Assembly: GCF_027533645.1 (NCBI RefSeq)
Contig: NZ_JAQAGY010000002.1
Span: 62,001-126,000, forward strand
Direction: 5' to 3'
Length of the DNA stretch: 64,000 nt
Origin: Paenibacillus caseinilyticus
GTDB taxonomy: Bacteria > Bacillota > Bacilli > Paenibacillales > NBRC-103111
How positions within the stretch are numbered: position 1 is the first letter of the stretch; every line of letters begins with the position of its first letter. Below, piece after piece: positions 47,544-56,954 of this stretch. Below the pieces are notes generated by a model. The model saw only the letters and a list, made by a program, of their open reading frames with translations. It was not told the origin of the DNA and searched no databases. Both the position numbers and the translations under genes were made by a program.

Positions 47544-47987
47544 TTATTTAATAGGGTTGTTGATATGGTCGTTGATATGGTCGTTAATCGAGATCAGGGC
47601 TTCCCGGAGCACGCGCTCGGCCTCTGGAGGGACGGCAGCGAGCAATGAGGCGACCATCTCCGCTTCCATCGGGGCCAGCGTGCGGTTCAGCTCGCGGCCG
47701 CTGTCGGTCGCATAGATCAGATAGGCCCGGCGGTCTTCGGGGTGGGGGGCGCGGCGGATCCAGCCCTTGCGCTCGAGCTGGTCGAGGATCCGGGTCACGT
47801 TGGTCGGATCTTTCTCCGTCCGCTGGGACAGCTCCCGCTGGTTGACGCCGTCCCTGAGCGTCAGCGTGTTCAGAACAGACCACTGTTCCGAGGTAATGTC
47901 ATAGGGCTGGAACCGAAGCGTTAAGCTCTGGTTCAGTTTGCGGCCGATGGTGCTGATCATGAATCCGATCGAGTCGTTGGTGTGCAT
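47544..47987 (-). CDS. MarR family transcriptional repressor
   Basis: A 147-residue winged-helix repressor: DITSEQWSVLNTLTLRDGVN, QRELSQRTEKDPTNVTRILDQL (recognition helix) and the wing RRAPHPEDRRAYLIYATDSG with its conserved DxRxxxL. The ATG at 47987 was chosen because the protein start MHTNDSIGF aligns with MarR N-termini and AGGAGG lies upstream, although 13 bases away. The last residues are coded by a 12-bp tandem repeat (IND-HIND-HIN). It is the first gene of a MarR-MFS operon and is divergent from the rhamnose operon. Confidence 0.9.
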   Translation of the reverse strand: MHTNDSIGFMISTIGRKLNQSLTLRFQPYDITSEQWSVLNTLTLRDGVNQRELSQRTEKDPTNVTRILDQLERKGWIRRAPHPEDRRAYLIYATDSGRELNRTLAPMEAEMVASLLAAVPPEAERVLREALISINDHINDHINNPIK

Positions 47988-48107
47988 GCGTAGGCCAGGA
48001 CCTCCTGTCAATCCGTAAGGCAGAGAAGAGACGTGGTGCCTGTGCGGCAATAGCTTTCCCTCTCCTTACCATTATCACTCTTAAAATATTAACATGACGA
48101 TTATATG

Positions 48108-48120
48108 TATAGCAACTATA
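48108..48120. promoter_or_regulatory. Palindrome, candidate MarR operator
   Basis: TATAG-CAA-CTATA in the divergent region between the MarR and rhamnose operons, next to the minus-strand TATAAT. The rest of the 273-base region (47988-48260) is AT-rich promoter DNA. Confidence 0.45.
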
Positions 48121-48260
48121 TTTGCTTGGAATCAAATAAACTCGATTTATGATGCCCGTTTACTTTTGAATTCATACTATACAAAGATAAATAAAGATGA
48201 TATCATCAAAACAAGCAAAAACAAAATCATTCAAGCGTAAATTCGGAGGGAAACCAAACC

Positions 48261-50330
48261 ATGGTACAAAGTTTGTGGGATCAGACGAAAGCATCGCAGC
48301 TGCAGGGCGGACTCGACGAGCTCGTATACCGTTCGAATATCATCGGATCGGACCGCCGCGTGTGCAACTGGGGCGGAGGCAACACGTCCGCGAAGACGAC
48401 CGTGAAGGATTTCCGCGGCCGGGACGTGGAAGTGATGTACGTGAAGGGCAGCGGTTCCGACCTCGCGACGATGAAAGCCGGCAACTTCACCGGCCTGCGC
48501 ATGGAGGATATCCGTCCGTTGTTCGAGAAGCCGGAGATGTCCGACGAGGAGATGGTCGCGTACCTAACGCACTGCATGATCGATTCGAAGCACCCGCGCA
48601 TGTCCATCGAGACCCTGCTGCACGCGTTCCTGCCGTTCAAGCACGTCGACCACACGCATCCGGATGCGATCATCGCGCTGTGCTGCGCGGATAACGGGAA
48701 GGAGATCGCGAAGGAGATCTATGGCGACCGGTTCGTCTGGGTTCCTTACGTGCGTCCCGGCTTCACGCTCTCGAAGATGATCGCCGAAGGCGTGCTCGCG
48801 AATCCGAAGGCCGAGCTCGTTCTCATGGAGAAGCACGGTCTGGTGACATGGGGCGAAACCTCCGAAGAGTGCTACGCTAAGACGATACAGATTATTAATG
48901 AAGCAGAGAGCTTCATCGACGCCCGCGTGGACGAAGCGAAGCTGTTCGGCGGCGCGAAGTACGAAGTGCTTGCGCCTGAAGTACGCCGCAGCATTGCCGC
49001 TGAAGTGATGCCTGCCATCCGCGGTGCGGTCAGCGACGTGAAGAAGATGATTCTCTCCTTCGACGACGAAGCGGATGTACTGCAGTTCGCCTCTAGCGAG
49101 AACGCTCCGAAGCTGTCCCAGGTTGGCGCTGCTTGTCCGGACCATCTCGTGCATACGAAGGTTGTTCCGCTGCTCATCGACTGGGAGCCGAACGCGGAGG
49201 ACGTGGACGGCCTGAAGGCGAAGCTGAAAGAAGGCATCGCGCGTTACAAGGAAGAGTACCAAGCGTACTTCGAGCGCAACAAGAACGAAGGCGACGTGAT
49301 GTTCGAAGCGGCTCCGCGCGTCATCCTCATCCCGGGTGTAGGTATGATCAACACCGGCAAGAGCTGGGCGATGTCCCAGGTCAGCGGCGCGCTGTACCAC
49401 CGTGCGATCGCTGTTATGCGCGGCGCCACTGCGCTGGGCGAATTCGTCTCCCTGAGCGAGAACGAATCCTACAACGTCGAGTACTGGCCGCTTGAGCTCT
49501 ACAAGCTGACGCTGGCCCCGGCGGAAGCCGAGTTCTCGCGCAAGGTGGCCCTGATCACGGGCGGCGCCGGCGGCATCGGCAGCGCAGCCGCACGCAGACT
49601 CGTCTCCGAAGGCGCTCATGTGGTGCTCGCGGACCTGAATCTCGAGGGCGCGCAGAATGTGGCAGCCGAGATCAACGAGAAGTTTGGCGAGAACCGGGCC
49701 ATTGCGGTTAAAATGGATGTAACGAGCGAAGAGCAGGTGGCGGCGGCATTCGCCGAGACGGCTCTGGCCTACGGCGGCGTGGACATCCTCGTCAACAACG
49801 CGGGCCTTGCGACCTCGAGCCCGTTCGACCAGACGAGCCTCAAGGAATGGAACCTGAACATGAACGTGCTCGGCACAGGCTACTTCCTCGTGGCGCGCGA
49901 AGCGTTCAAGCAGATGAAAGTACAGGCGACCGGCGGCAACATGGTGTTCATCGGTTCGAAGAACTCCGTCTATGCCGGCAAGAACGCTTCGGCTTACAGC
50001 GCGGCCAAAGCTCTCGAAGCGCACCTGGCCCGCTGCATCGCGGCTGAAGGCGGCGAGTTCGGCATCCGCGTCAACACGGTGCTGCCGGATGCGATCCTGC
50101 AGGGCTCCGCGATCTGGAACGGTTCGTGGCGCAACGAGCGTGCCGCAGCGTACGGCATTGAGCCGGACCAGCTCGAAGAATACTATCGCAAGCGCACGAC
50201 GCTGCTCGTGAACATCTATCCGAGCGACATCGCCGAAGGCATTGCGTTCTTCGCCTCCTCGAAGTCCGAGAAGACGACGGGCTGCATGCTGACGATCGAC
50301 GGCGGCGTACCGGCTGCCTTTACCCGCTAA
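48261..50330 (+). CDS. rhaEW: Rhamnulose-1-phosphate aldolase / lactaldehyde dehydrogenase fusion
   Basis: A 689-residue fusion. The N-terminal class II aldolase/adducin domain (about 1-420) has NWGGGNTSAK, YVKGSGSDL, HCMIDSKHP and the metal-binding HVDHTHPDAI. It splits L-rhamnulose 1-phosphate into dihydroxyacetone phosphate and L-lactaldehyde. The C-terminal SDR domain (about 425-689) has TGGAGGIGSAAAR, VNNAG, FIGSKNS and YSAAKA, and is expected to oxidise lactaldehyde to L-lactate with NAD. The orthologue in Bacillus is RhaEW (YuxG). CGGAGGG precedes the ATG. First gene of the rhamnose operon. Confidence 0.95.
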   Translation: MVQSLWDQTKASQLQGGLDELVYRSNIIGSDRRVCNWGGGNTSAKTTVKDFRGRDVEVMYVKGSGSDLATMKAGNFTGLRMEDIRPLFEKPEMSDEEMVAYLTHCMIDSKHPRMSIETLLHAFLPFKHVDHTHPDAIIALCCADNGKEIAKEIYGDRFVWVPYVRPGFTLSKMIAEGVLANPKAELVLMEKHGLVTWGETSEECYAKTIQIINEAESFIDARVDEAKLFGGAKYEVLAPEVRRSIAAEVMPAIRGAVSDVKKMILSFDDEADVLQFASSENAPKLSQVGAACPDHLVHTKVVPLLIDWEPNAEDVDGLKAKLKEGIARYKEEYQAYFERNKNEGDVMFEAAPRVILIPGVGMINTGKSWAMSQVSGALYHRAIAVMRGATALGEFVSLSENESYNVEYWPLELYKLTLAPAEAEFSRKVALITGGAGGIGSAAARRLVSEGAHVVLADLNLEGAQNVAAEINEKFGENRAIAVKMDVTSEEQVAAAFAETALAYGGVDILVNNAGLATSSPFDQTSLKEWNLNMNVLGTGYFLVAREAFKQMKVQATGGNMVFIGSKNSVYAGKNASAYSAAKALEAHLARCIAAEGGEFGIRVNTVLPDAILQGSAIWNGSWRNERAAAYGIEPDQLEEYYRKRTTLLVNIYPSDIAEGIAFFASSKSEKTTGCMLTIDGGVPAAFTR

Positions 50331-50350
50331 GCATAGGAGTGGTGAACCGT

Positions 50351-50725
50351 ATGTACTTTCAGGCCAAAGGCGAGAAGCATTGGGTGATTCCGGACACCTA
50401 CATTCCGGAGAAAAGCTCGGGCGAGCTGGCCAGCCACGAATCCGTGTGCGTGCTCAACACCGGCACCGAGGAAGCGCTGCTCCGCTTTACGATCTTCTTC
50501 GAGGACCGCGACCCGCTGGCCGATATTCTCGTCGTAGTCCCGGGCCGGAGAACGAGACATATCCGCACCAGCTCGCTGCTCAAGGATGGCGTGTCGATAC
50601 CGGCCGGCGTTCCTTATGCGATCGAAGTGGTGAGCGATGTGCCGGTGATCGTGCAGTACAGCCGCCTCGACTCCACGCAGGCAGAGAATGCCCTGATGTC
50701 CACGATGGCTTACCCGGTTCGGTAG
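50351..50725 (+). CDS. ASRT-family (sensory rhodopsin transducer-like) protein in the rhamnose operon
   Basis: A 124-residue beta-sandwich protein of the family named after the Anabaena sensory rhodopsin transducer. Seen: KHWVIPDTYIPEKSSG, SHESVCVLNTGTEEALLRFT, FFEDRDPL, VVPGRRTRHIR and PVIVQYSRLDSTQAENALMS, all family blocks. There is no rhodopsin gene here. Many family members lie in sugar operons, where a sugar-related role has been proposed. The ATG at 50351 is preferred, with AGGAG 11 bases upstream. It sits 20 bases after rhaEW. Confidence 0.85.
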   Translation: MYFQAKGEKHWVIPDTYIPEKSSGELASHESVCVLNTGTEEALLRFTIFFEDRDPLADILVVVPGRRTRHIRTSSLLKDGVSIPAGVPYAIEVVSDVPVIVQYSRLDSTQAENALMSTMAYPVR

Positions 50726-50761
50726 AAGCGGGGAGCCCAGGACTTGCTTGTCCCATGAGAC

Positions 50762-50801
50762 GCCGCCGGTGAACAGCTAACTTATGCTGATTCCCGGCGG
50801 C
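50762..50801 (+). other. Intraoperon hairpin between the ASRT gene and rhaI
   Basis: GCCGCCGG pairs with CCGGCGGC over a 24-base loop, with no T tail. It could be a processing or partial termination site within the operon; the 185-base gap around it may also hold a second promoter. Confidence 0.5.
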
Positions 50802-50910
50802 TCCATCGGATTGTAGTCCTTTTTACAGCCGAAGTGACCTTAGGACAAGATAGATGGATACAATATGCCCCACTAGCGGGCCATTGCATATGAAGGAAAG
50901 GGTGTTGAAT

Positions 50911-52131
50911 GTGTCCGACCGCGCCTACGTATTATTTGAAGAGCAGCAGCAAGCCAGAGGCATCAACCTGGAACAAGTGAAAAGCCGTTTGAAAGCGCTC
51001 CACATCGAAACGCCATCCTGGGGCTACGGGGATTCGGGTACCCGCTTCAAGGTGTTCCAGAAGGAAGGCGTGCCGCGGAACCCGTTCGAGAAGTTCGAGG
51101 ATGCCGCGCAGGTGCATGGGCTGACCGGTCTCTGTCCGTCGGTTGCGATCCATATCCCGTGGGACAAGGTCGAGGACTACGGCAAGCTCCGCAACCACGC
51201 CGAGAGCCTGGGGCTGAAGATCGGCGCCGTGAACCCGAACCTGTTCCAAGAGGACGACTACATGCTCGGCAGCGTAACGAATGCTGACCCGGCCGTGCGC
51301 CGCAAGGCGACCGACCACCTGCTGGAGTGCGTGGACATCGCCAAGCAAACCGGCTCGCGCGACCTCAGCCTGTGGTTCGCCGACGGCACGAACTATCCGG
51401 GCCAGGGCGATATCCGCAAGCGCAAAGCGTGGATGTTCGAAGCGCTGAACGAGATGTACAAGGCGATGACGCCGGAGATGCGGATGCTCATCGAGTACAA
51501 GTGCTTCGAGCCGGCGTTCTACCACACGGACATCGCGGACTGGGGCATGGCGTACAACTATGCGATGAAGCTTGGACCGCAGGCGGAAGTGCTCGTGGAT
51601 ACGGGCCACCATCTGCCGGGCGCGAACATCGAGCATATCGTCGCTTACCTGATCGACGAGCACCGTCTCGGCGGCTTCCACTTCAACTCGCGCAAGTATG
51701 CGGACGACGATCTTGTGGTCGGTTCCGTCAACCCGTACGAGCTGTTCCTGATCTTCTACCAGATCCTCAGCGCGGCGAACGACGACGATGCGAAGATCCG
51801 CAGCACGGTGGACAACATTGCGTACATGATCGACCAGTCGCACAACATCGAGCAGAAAATCCCGGCGATGCTTCGCTCCGTCCTCAACGTGCAGACGCAG
51901 TACGCCAAGGCGCTGCTGATCAACCACGCGGAAGTGGAAGAAGCGCAGAAGCGCGGCGACGTGCTCGGCGCGGAAGATGCCGTACGCCGTGCGTTCGAAT
52001 TCGACGTGGCTCCGCTGCTGCACGCGCTGCGTGAAGAGCAGGGGCTGCCGGTCGATCCGATGAAAGCGTACTTGAGCAGCTCCTACGGCAAGGACATCCT
52101 GGCGAGAGGCAAGGGCGGTGCGAGCTGGTGA
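50911..52131 (+). CDS. rhaI: L-rhamnose isomerase, RhaI type
   Basis: A 406-residue TIM-barrel isomerase converting L-rhamnose to L-rhamnulose. It matches the RhaI type (as in Pseudomonas stutzeri), not RhaA: ETPSWGYGDSGTRF near the N-terminus, LTGLCPSVAIHIPWDK, LWFADGTNYPGQGD, LIEYKCFEPAFY (metal Glu), VDTGHHLPGANIE, GGFHFNSRKYADDDL (metal residues) and YMIDQSHN. GTG at 50911 is chosen because AAAGGG lies 8 bases upstream; upstream ATGs at 50854 and 50890 are less well placed. Its stop overlaps the rhaB start. Confidence 0.93.
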   Translation: MSDRAYVLFEEQQQARGINLEQVKSRLKALHIETPSWGYGDSGTRFKVFQKEGVPRNPFEKFEDAAQVHGLTGLCPSVAIHIPWDKVEDYGKLRNHAESLGLKIGAVNPNLFQEDDYMLGSVTNADPAVRRKATDHLLECVDIAKQTGSRDLSLWFADGTNYPGQGDIRKRKAWMFEALNEMYKAMTPEMRMLIEYKCFEPAFYHTDIADWGMAYNYAMKLGPQAEVLVDTGHHLPGANIEHIVAYLIDEHRLGGFHFNSRKYADDDLVVGSVNPYELFLIFYQILSAANDDDAKIRSTVDNIAYMIDQSHNIEQKIPAMLRSVLNVQTQYAKALLINHAEVEEAQKRGDVLGAEDAVRRAFEFDVAPLLHALREEQGLPVDPMKAYLSSSYGKDILARGKGGASW

Positions 52132-53600
52132 GTATTCTCGCATTCGACCTCGGGGCGAGCAGCGGCAGAGCGCTGCTCGGCCGCCTCACCGGCGGGAAGA
52201 TCGAGGTAGAGGAGATCCACCGGTTCGGCAACGATCCGGTGGCTACCTGCTCCCGGCTGCAGTGGGATATTCTGCGTCTGTACCATGAGATCCAGCAGGG
52301 TCTGCTGAAGGCGAAGCACCGGGGCGAGACGCCGGAGAGCATCGGGATCGACTCCTGGGCGGTGGACTTCGGTCTGCTGGACCGCAATGGCGAGCTGCTC
52401 GGCAACCCGTACCATTACCGGGATCATCATACCGACGGTGTGATGGAGCGGGTGGCTGCGCGGCTCGGGGAGCAGACGATCTTCGGGAAGACCGGCATCC
52501 AGTTCCTGCCGTTCAACACGCTGTACCAGCTGGCGGCCTTGAAGGAAGCGGACTCTCCGCTTCTCGCGGGCGCCGAGCGCTTCCTGATGATCCCCGACCT
52601 GCTCCGCTACTTCCTGACGGGCGAGGCGCTGAACGAGTTCTCCAACGCCACGACGACCCAGTTCTACAACCCGCTGACCGGCGGGTGGGATGCGGACCTG
52701 CTCGCAGGCATCGGGATCCCGTCTTCGTGGTTCGGCTCCATTGCCGATCCGGGGGCCAGTGCCGGTCAGCTCCGATCTTCGGTGAGCGAGACGCTGGGCC
52801 TTCCGAGGATCCCCGTCATTGCGGTGGCGGAGCACGATACGGGCTCGGCGGTTGCGGCGGTGCCGGCGACGGACCGGTCGTTTGCCTACCTGAGCTGCGG
52901 CACCTGGTCGCTGATGGGCACCGAGGTGGACCGCCCGGTCATGGGCGAGCTGTCGCAGAAGTACAACTTCACGAACGAAGGCGGCGTGGGGCGGACGTAC
53001 CGGCTGCTCAAGAACATCATGGGCCTGTGGATTCTGCAGGAGACGAAGCGCGAGTGGGATCGGGCCGGACGGGAGTATTCCTTCCCTGAGCTCGTACGGC
53101 TTGCCGGAGAGGCGCCGGCCTTTGGAGCGTTCATCGATCCGGACGACGGCCTGTTCCTCCATCCCGGCGACATGACGCCGCGCATCCGCGAGTACTGCGC
53201 CCGGACGTGGCAGCGAGCGCCGGAGGGGCCGGGCGAGGTCGTTCGTTGTATTTTGGAGAGCCTGGCGTTAAAATACCGTTATGTGCTGGAGCTGACCGAA
53301 ACCTTGTCGGAACAGCAGTTCGGCGGACTGCATATGGTCGGCGGCGGCATTCAGAATGCGCTGCTGTGCCAGTGGTCCGCGAATGCGATCCGGAGGCCCG
53401 TGTGGGCCGGCCCTGCGGAAGGCAGCGCGATCGGCAACCTGGCGGTGCAGTGGATCGCCCGCGGCGAGTTCTCGGACATCTGGGAAGCGCGCCGGGTGAT
53501 TCGCGATTCGTTCCCAGTTACCGTATACGAACCGCAGGACGGCGAGGCGTGGGAAGATGCGTACGGCACTTTCCGCAGACTTGCCGGGCTGGCGGACTAA
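52128..53600 (+). CDS. rhaB: Rhamnulokinase
   Basis: A 490-residue FGGY-family kinase phosphorylating L-rhamnulose at position 1. N-terminal phosphate motif FDLGASSGRALLG, then IGIDSWAVDFGLLD, the FGGY block VAEHDTGSAVAAVPA with SCGTWSLMGTE, and the C-terminal HMVGGGIQNALLCQ. The GTG start overlaps the rhaI TGA (GTGA), so translation is coupled. Length is normal for the family. Next gene is the operon regulator. Confidence 0.95.
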   Translation: MSILAFDLGASSGRALLGRLTGGKIEVEEIHRFGNDPVATCSRLQWDILRLYHEIQQGLLKAKHRGETPESIGIDSWAVDFGLLDRNGELLGNPYHYRDHHTDGVMERVAARLGEQTIFGKTGIQFLPFNTLYQLAALKEADSPLLAGAERFLMIPDLLRYFLTGEALNEFSNATTTQFYNPLTGGWDADLLAGIGIPSSWFGSIADPGASAGQLRSSVSETLGLPRIPVIAVAEHDTGSAVAAVPATDRSFAYLSCGTWSLMGTEVDRPVMGELSQKYNFTNEGGVGRTYRLLKNIMGLWILQETKREWDRAGREYSFPELVRLAGEAPAFGAFIDPDDGLFLHPGDMTPRIREYCARTWQRAPEGPGEVVRCILESLALKYRYVLELTETLSEQQFGGLHMVGGGIQNALLCQWSANAIRRPVWAGPAEGSAIGNLAVQWIARGEFSDIWEARRVIRDSFPVTVYEPQDGEAWEDAYGTFRRLAGLAD

Positions 53601-53643
53601 CGGACGACAGAATTGCAATATGGACAGGAAAAGAGGGCGGCTT

Positions 53644-54402
53644 ATGCTGGTGGCTGAGAGGTACGAGAAAATAGTGGGGCTGGTCAACGAAAGAGGAAGC
53701 ATCCGGGTCTCCGAGCTCAGCGAGCTGTGCCAGGTGACGGAAGAGACGATCCGCCGCGATCTGGACCGGCTCGAAGCGGCCGGACGGCTGAGGCGCTCCC
53801 ATGGAGGCGCCGTCTCCGTCAAGGAGCAGCAGGGCGAGATTCCTTACGCCGAGCGCGAAGTGATGCACGCCGAAGAGAAGCGGCGCATCGCCCAGGAGGC
53901 AGTGCTGCTAATCCAGCCCCATGACCGCGTCCTGCTCGACGCCAGCACAACCGCCTGGTATATGGCCTCTTACCTGCCCGACATTCCGCTGACGGTCCTG
54001 ACCAATTCGATCCGGGTCGCCACGGAGCTCAGCTCCAAGGAGAAGGTGGAAGTGATCTGCACGGGGGGACAGCTGGCGAAGCGCTCGCTGTCTTATGTTG
54101 GCCCGCTGGCCGAGCGGTCCCTCGAGGCGTATCACGTCGATAAGCTGTTCCTCTCCTGTAAGGGCGTGCATCTGGAGCGCGGCATCTCCGAGTCGAACGA
54201 GCTGCAGGCCCGCGTGAAGCAGCGGATGATCGACATCGCCGACGAGGTGATCCTTCTCGCCGATGCGAGCAAGTTCGGCGTCCGCGCGTTCACCCAGGTG
54301 GCCGAACTCAGCGGCGTGCACGCGATGATCACCGACCGCCGTCTGGCGGAGGAGGCCGTCGCGCAGCTGCAGGAGAAGGGGCTGCCGGTGACATTGGTGT
54401 AG
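53644..54402 (+). CDS. rhaR: DeoR family regulator of the rhamnose operon
   Basis: A 252-residue DeoR regulator. The N-terminal winged helix (about 1-60) has IRVSELSELCQVTEETIRRD and the wing LRRSHGGA. The sugar-phosphate sensor domain (about 75-250) shows LDASTTAWYMASYL, VLTNSIRVATEL, CTGGQL and the late LADASKFG with the typical Asp-x-Ser-Lys. The ATG at 53644 was chosen because GAGGG is close upstream; a longer frame overlaps rhaB. It is the last gene of the operon and is likely to respond to rhamnulose 1-phosphate. Symbol by analogy with Bacillus RhaR (YulB). Confidence 0.88.
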   Translation: MLVAERYEKIVGLVNERGSIRVSELSELCQVTEETIRRDLDRLEAAGRLRRSHGGAVSVKEQQGEIPYAEREVMHAEEKRRIAQEAVLLIQPHDRVLLDASTTAWYMASYLPDIPLTVLTNSIRVATELSSKEKVEVICTGGQLAKRSLSYVGPLAERSLEAYHVDKLFLSCKGVHLERGISESNELQARVKQRMIDIADEVILLADASKFGVRAFTQVAELSGVHAMITDRRLAEEAVAQLQEKGLPVTLV

Positions 54403-54489
54403 GGAGGCATGCGGGCAGGAAGAAGCTTTTCTTGGGATGGATAGAAGAGGCGGCCCATGGTCTATGCGAAGCCGGTTAGCCGTCACGTA

Positions 54490-54506
54490 AAGCATCGACG
54501 ATGCTT
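54490..54506. promoter_or_regulatory. Palindrome in the rha-lut gap
   Basis: AAGCATCG-A-CGATGCTT, a perfect 17-base palindrome before the rha terminator. It could be an operator or the upper part of a second hairpin. Confidence 0.4.
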
Positions 54507-54522
54507 ATGAGGCTGAAGGCGA

Positions 54523-54550
54523 TCCGCCGTGAGGGGCGGCGCTTTTCTTT
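54523..54550 (+). terminator. Terminator of the rhamnose operon
   Basis: CCGCC and GGCGG, 6-base loop, then CGCTTTTCTTT. The gap 54403-54717 holds this, the palindrome and the lut promoter, and no gene. Confidence 0.6.
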
Positions 54551-54611
54551 CTCCAGGAAAGGCATCTTCCAAAGTGAAGAGCCGGTGTTTTTTTGAAATA
54601 GGCTCTGTTTT

Positions 54612-54641
54612 TTGTCCAACTTGTCTGATAACCTGATAACT
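54612..54641 (+). promoter_or_regulatory. Candidate promoter/operator of the lut operon
   Basis: TTGTCTGATAA (54621-54631) resembles the TNGTNNNACNA operators of LldR/LutR-type GntR regulators. TTGTCC and GATAAC with about 17 bases between could be the promoter. Tentative. Confidence 0.35.
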
Positions 54642-54717
54642 ATACCCTGTTGGTTCCAATGTGTACCATCCATTTCATTCCCCCTATTCCAAAATCCTTA
54701 TACGCGAGAGGTGCCCG

Positions 54718-55446
54718 ATGAAAGTTTCCTTGTTTATCACATGCTTGAGCGATGCTTTATTCCCTCCCGTGGGGGAGGCGATGGCCCGCCTGCTGGCCCG
54801 GTACGGTGTCAGCCTGGAGTTCCCGACCGTGCAGACCTGCTGCGGGCAGCCTGCCTATAACAGCGGCTACTGGGACGAGGCCCGCGCTTCCGCCAAGACG
54901 ATTCTGGCGGCGTTTGACGACAGTGATTTTGTAATCGCGCCATCCGGTTCCTGCACGTACATGATCCACCACTATTCGGAGCTCTTCAAGGACGATCCGG
55001 TGCTGCTGGGGAAGGCGGAGAGGCTGCAGGAGAAGACTTACGAGTTCACGCAGTTCCTCGTGCAGGTGCTCGGCGTGAAGGATCTCGGCGCACAGTTCCC
55101 ACGCAAGGTGACTTACCATCCGTCCTGTCACGGCAGCCGGCTGCTCGGCGTGAAGGAAGAGCCGCTCCTGCTGCTCGAGAACGTGAAGGGGCTGGAGTTT
55201 ATTCCGCTGCCTTTTGCCGAGGACTGCTGCGGGTTCGGCGGTACATTCGCGGTGAAGATGGCGGATATTTCCGGCGCGATGGTGACCGAGAAGGTCGACC
55301 ACATCAAGGAGACGGAAGCGGAAGTGCTGGTCGGGCTCGACATGGCCTGCCTGATGAACATTGCCGGCAACCTGCGGTACCGGGGCGAACCCGTGCGGGT
55401 GATGCACCTGGCGGAGCTGCTGTATGAAGGGGTGAAGGGCGCATGA
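54718..55446 (+). CDS. lutA: L-lactate oxidation protein LutA
   Basis: A 242-residue iron-sulfur protein, subunit of the LutABC L-lactate dehydrogenase complex that makes pyruvate. It has the two CCG-type cysteine motifs expected: TCCGQPAYNSG (about 38-48) and EDCCGFGGTFAVK (about 165-177), with SCTYM and YHPSCHGSR between. GAGAGGTG before the ATG sets the start. First gene of the operon lutABC plus regulator. Confidence 0.95.
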   Translation: MKVSLFITCLSDALFPPVGEAMARLLARYGVSLEFPTVQTCCGQPAYNSGYWDEARASAKTILAAFDDSDFVIAPSGSCTYMIHHYSELFKDDPVLLGKAERLQEKTYEFTQFLVQVLGVKDLGAQFPRKVTYHPSCHGSRLLGVKEEPLLLLENVKGLEFIPLPFAEDCCGFGGTFAVKMADISGAMVTEKVDHIKETEAEVLVGLDMACLMNIAGNLRYRGEPVRVMHLAELLYEGVKGA

Positions 55447-56954
55447 GTGCAGCCAAGGCGAACGGAACGGTTAAAGAGAGAGCGGAGCTTGCGCTGAACG
55501 ACGAATTTCTGCGCAAGGCGGTCAAGTTCACGACGGAGAGACTCCGGCTCGGCAAAAAGAACGCTTCCGAGGACCACGGCAACTGGGACGAGTGGCGGGA
55601 GCGCGGGCGGCAGATCCGTCTGCATACGATCGCGCATCTGGATTACTATCTGAACTTGTTCGCGGACAATGCGCGGGCGAACGGGGTGCATGTGCATTTT
55701 GCGGATACGGGGGAGGAAGCCGTCAAGATTGCGCTGCAGATCGCCGAGAATAAGTCGGCGAAGTCGGTCGTGAAGTCCAAGTCGATGGTGACCGAGGAGC
55801 TTCACCTGAACCATGCGCTCGAAGGGATCGGCGTGGAAGCGGTGGAGACGGACCTCGGGGAGTATATCATCCAGCTCGCCGGCGAGACGCCGTCGCATAT
55901 CATCATCCCGGCGATCCACAAGAACCGGCATCAGATCGCGGAGCTGCTCTCGAAGGAAGCGGGCGAGACGCTGCCGCCGGATACGTCCATACTGGCCGGG
56001 TTCGTACGCAAAAAGCTGCGTGAGAAGTTCCTCGAAGCCGACATCGGCATGACAGGCTGTAATTTTGCCATTGCGGAGACCGGGTCCATGGTGCTCTTCG
56101 AGAACGAGGGCAACGCGCGGATGGTCTCCACCGTGCCGAAGACGCAGATCACGCTGATGGGGATGGAGCGCATCATTCCTTCGTGGACGGACCTCGAAGT
56201 CATGGCGACGCTGCTCCCGCGCTCCGCGACGGGCCAGAAGCTGACCGTCTACATGTCGGGCATCACGGGCCCGCGCCGCAGCAAGGATGCGGACGGACCG
56301 GAGGAGATGCACATCATCATCGTCGACAACGGCCGCTCCCTGCAGCTCGGCGATCCTGAGTTCCAGGAGCTGCTGAACTGCATCCGCTGCGGAGCCTGCC
56401 TGAACGCCTGCCCGGTGTACCGCCATATCGGCGGCCATGCCTACGGCGGCACGTACAGCGGACCGATCGGTGCGGTGCTTACGCCGGCGCTGAAGAAGAA
56501 CGTGGCGGAGTGGGACGACATCGCCAACGCGTCGAGCCTGTGCGGCGCCTGCTATGAAGCCTGCCCGGTCAAGATCCCGCTGCATGACATGCTCGTCTCG
56601 CTGCGCCGCCGCAAGGTGGAGGCCGGCCACGATAACCGGATGGAGACGATCGGGATGAAGGGCTTCGCCGCCCTGGCCGGGGATTCGCTGAGGATGAAGA
56701 CGGCGCTGAAGCTCGGCAAGCTGGGCCAGAAGCTCGTCGCCCGCGACGGCGGGATCCGCATCAAGATCGGCCCGCTCAAGGGCTGGAACACGTACCGCGT
56801 GACACCGACGCTGCCGAAGCAGTCGTTCCGAGAGCAGTGGGGCACCTTGGAGGCGGAGATCCGCAGCGGGCTGCAGGAGATGGACCCGGCTGTGAAGAGC
56901 CGGATGGAAGCGATCGTGAAGCAGCGCGGCAAGGGAGGACACGGACATGGCTGA
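55443..56954 (+). CDS. lutB: L-lactate oxidation iron-sulfur protein LutB
   Basis: A 503-residue protein. The N-terminal domain (about 60-300) is the LUD fold shared with LutC (ETGSMVLFENEGNARMVS). Two 4Fe-4S motifs follow, CIRCGACLNACPVY (about 316-329) and CGACYEACPVKIPL (about 365-378). Start ATG overlaps the lutA stop (ATGA), so translation is coupled. The length and domain order are standard. Confidence 0.95.
   Translation: MSAAKANGTVKERAELALNDEFLRKAVKFTTERLRLGKKNASEDHGNWDEWRERGRQIRLHTIAHLDYYLNLFADNARANGVHVHFADTGEEAVKIALQIAENKSAKSVVKSKSMVTEELHLNHALEGIGVEAVETDLGEYIIQLAGETPSHIIIPAIHKNRHQIAELLSKEAGETLPPDTSILAGFVRKKLREKFLEADIGMTGCNFAIAETGSMVLFENEGNARMVSTVPKTQITLMGMERIIPSWTDLEVMATLLPRSATGQKLTVYMSGITGPRRSKDADGPEEMHIIIVDNGRSLQLGDPEFQELLNCIRCGACLNACPVYRHIGGHAYGGTYSGPIGAVLTPALKKNVAEWDDIANASSLCGACYEACPVKIPLHDMLVSLRRRKVEAGHDNRMETIGMKGFAALAGDSLRMKTALKLGKLGQKLVARDGGIRIKIGPLKGWNTYRVTPTLPKQSFREQWGTLEAEIRSGLQEMDPAVKSRMEAIVKQRGKGGHGHG

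Noticed and set aside
50762..50801. Hairpin in the rha operon as a full terminator
   Set aside because: No T run follows and the downstream genes belong to the same pathway; kept only as an intraoperon hairpin.
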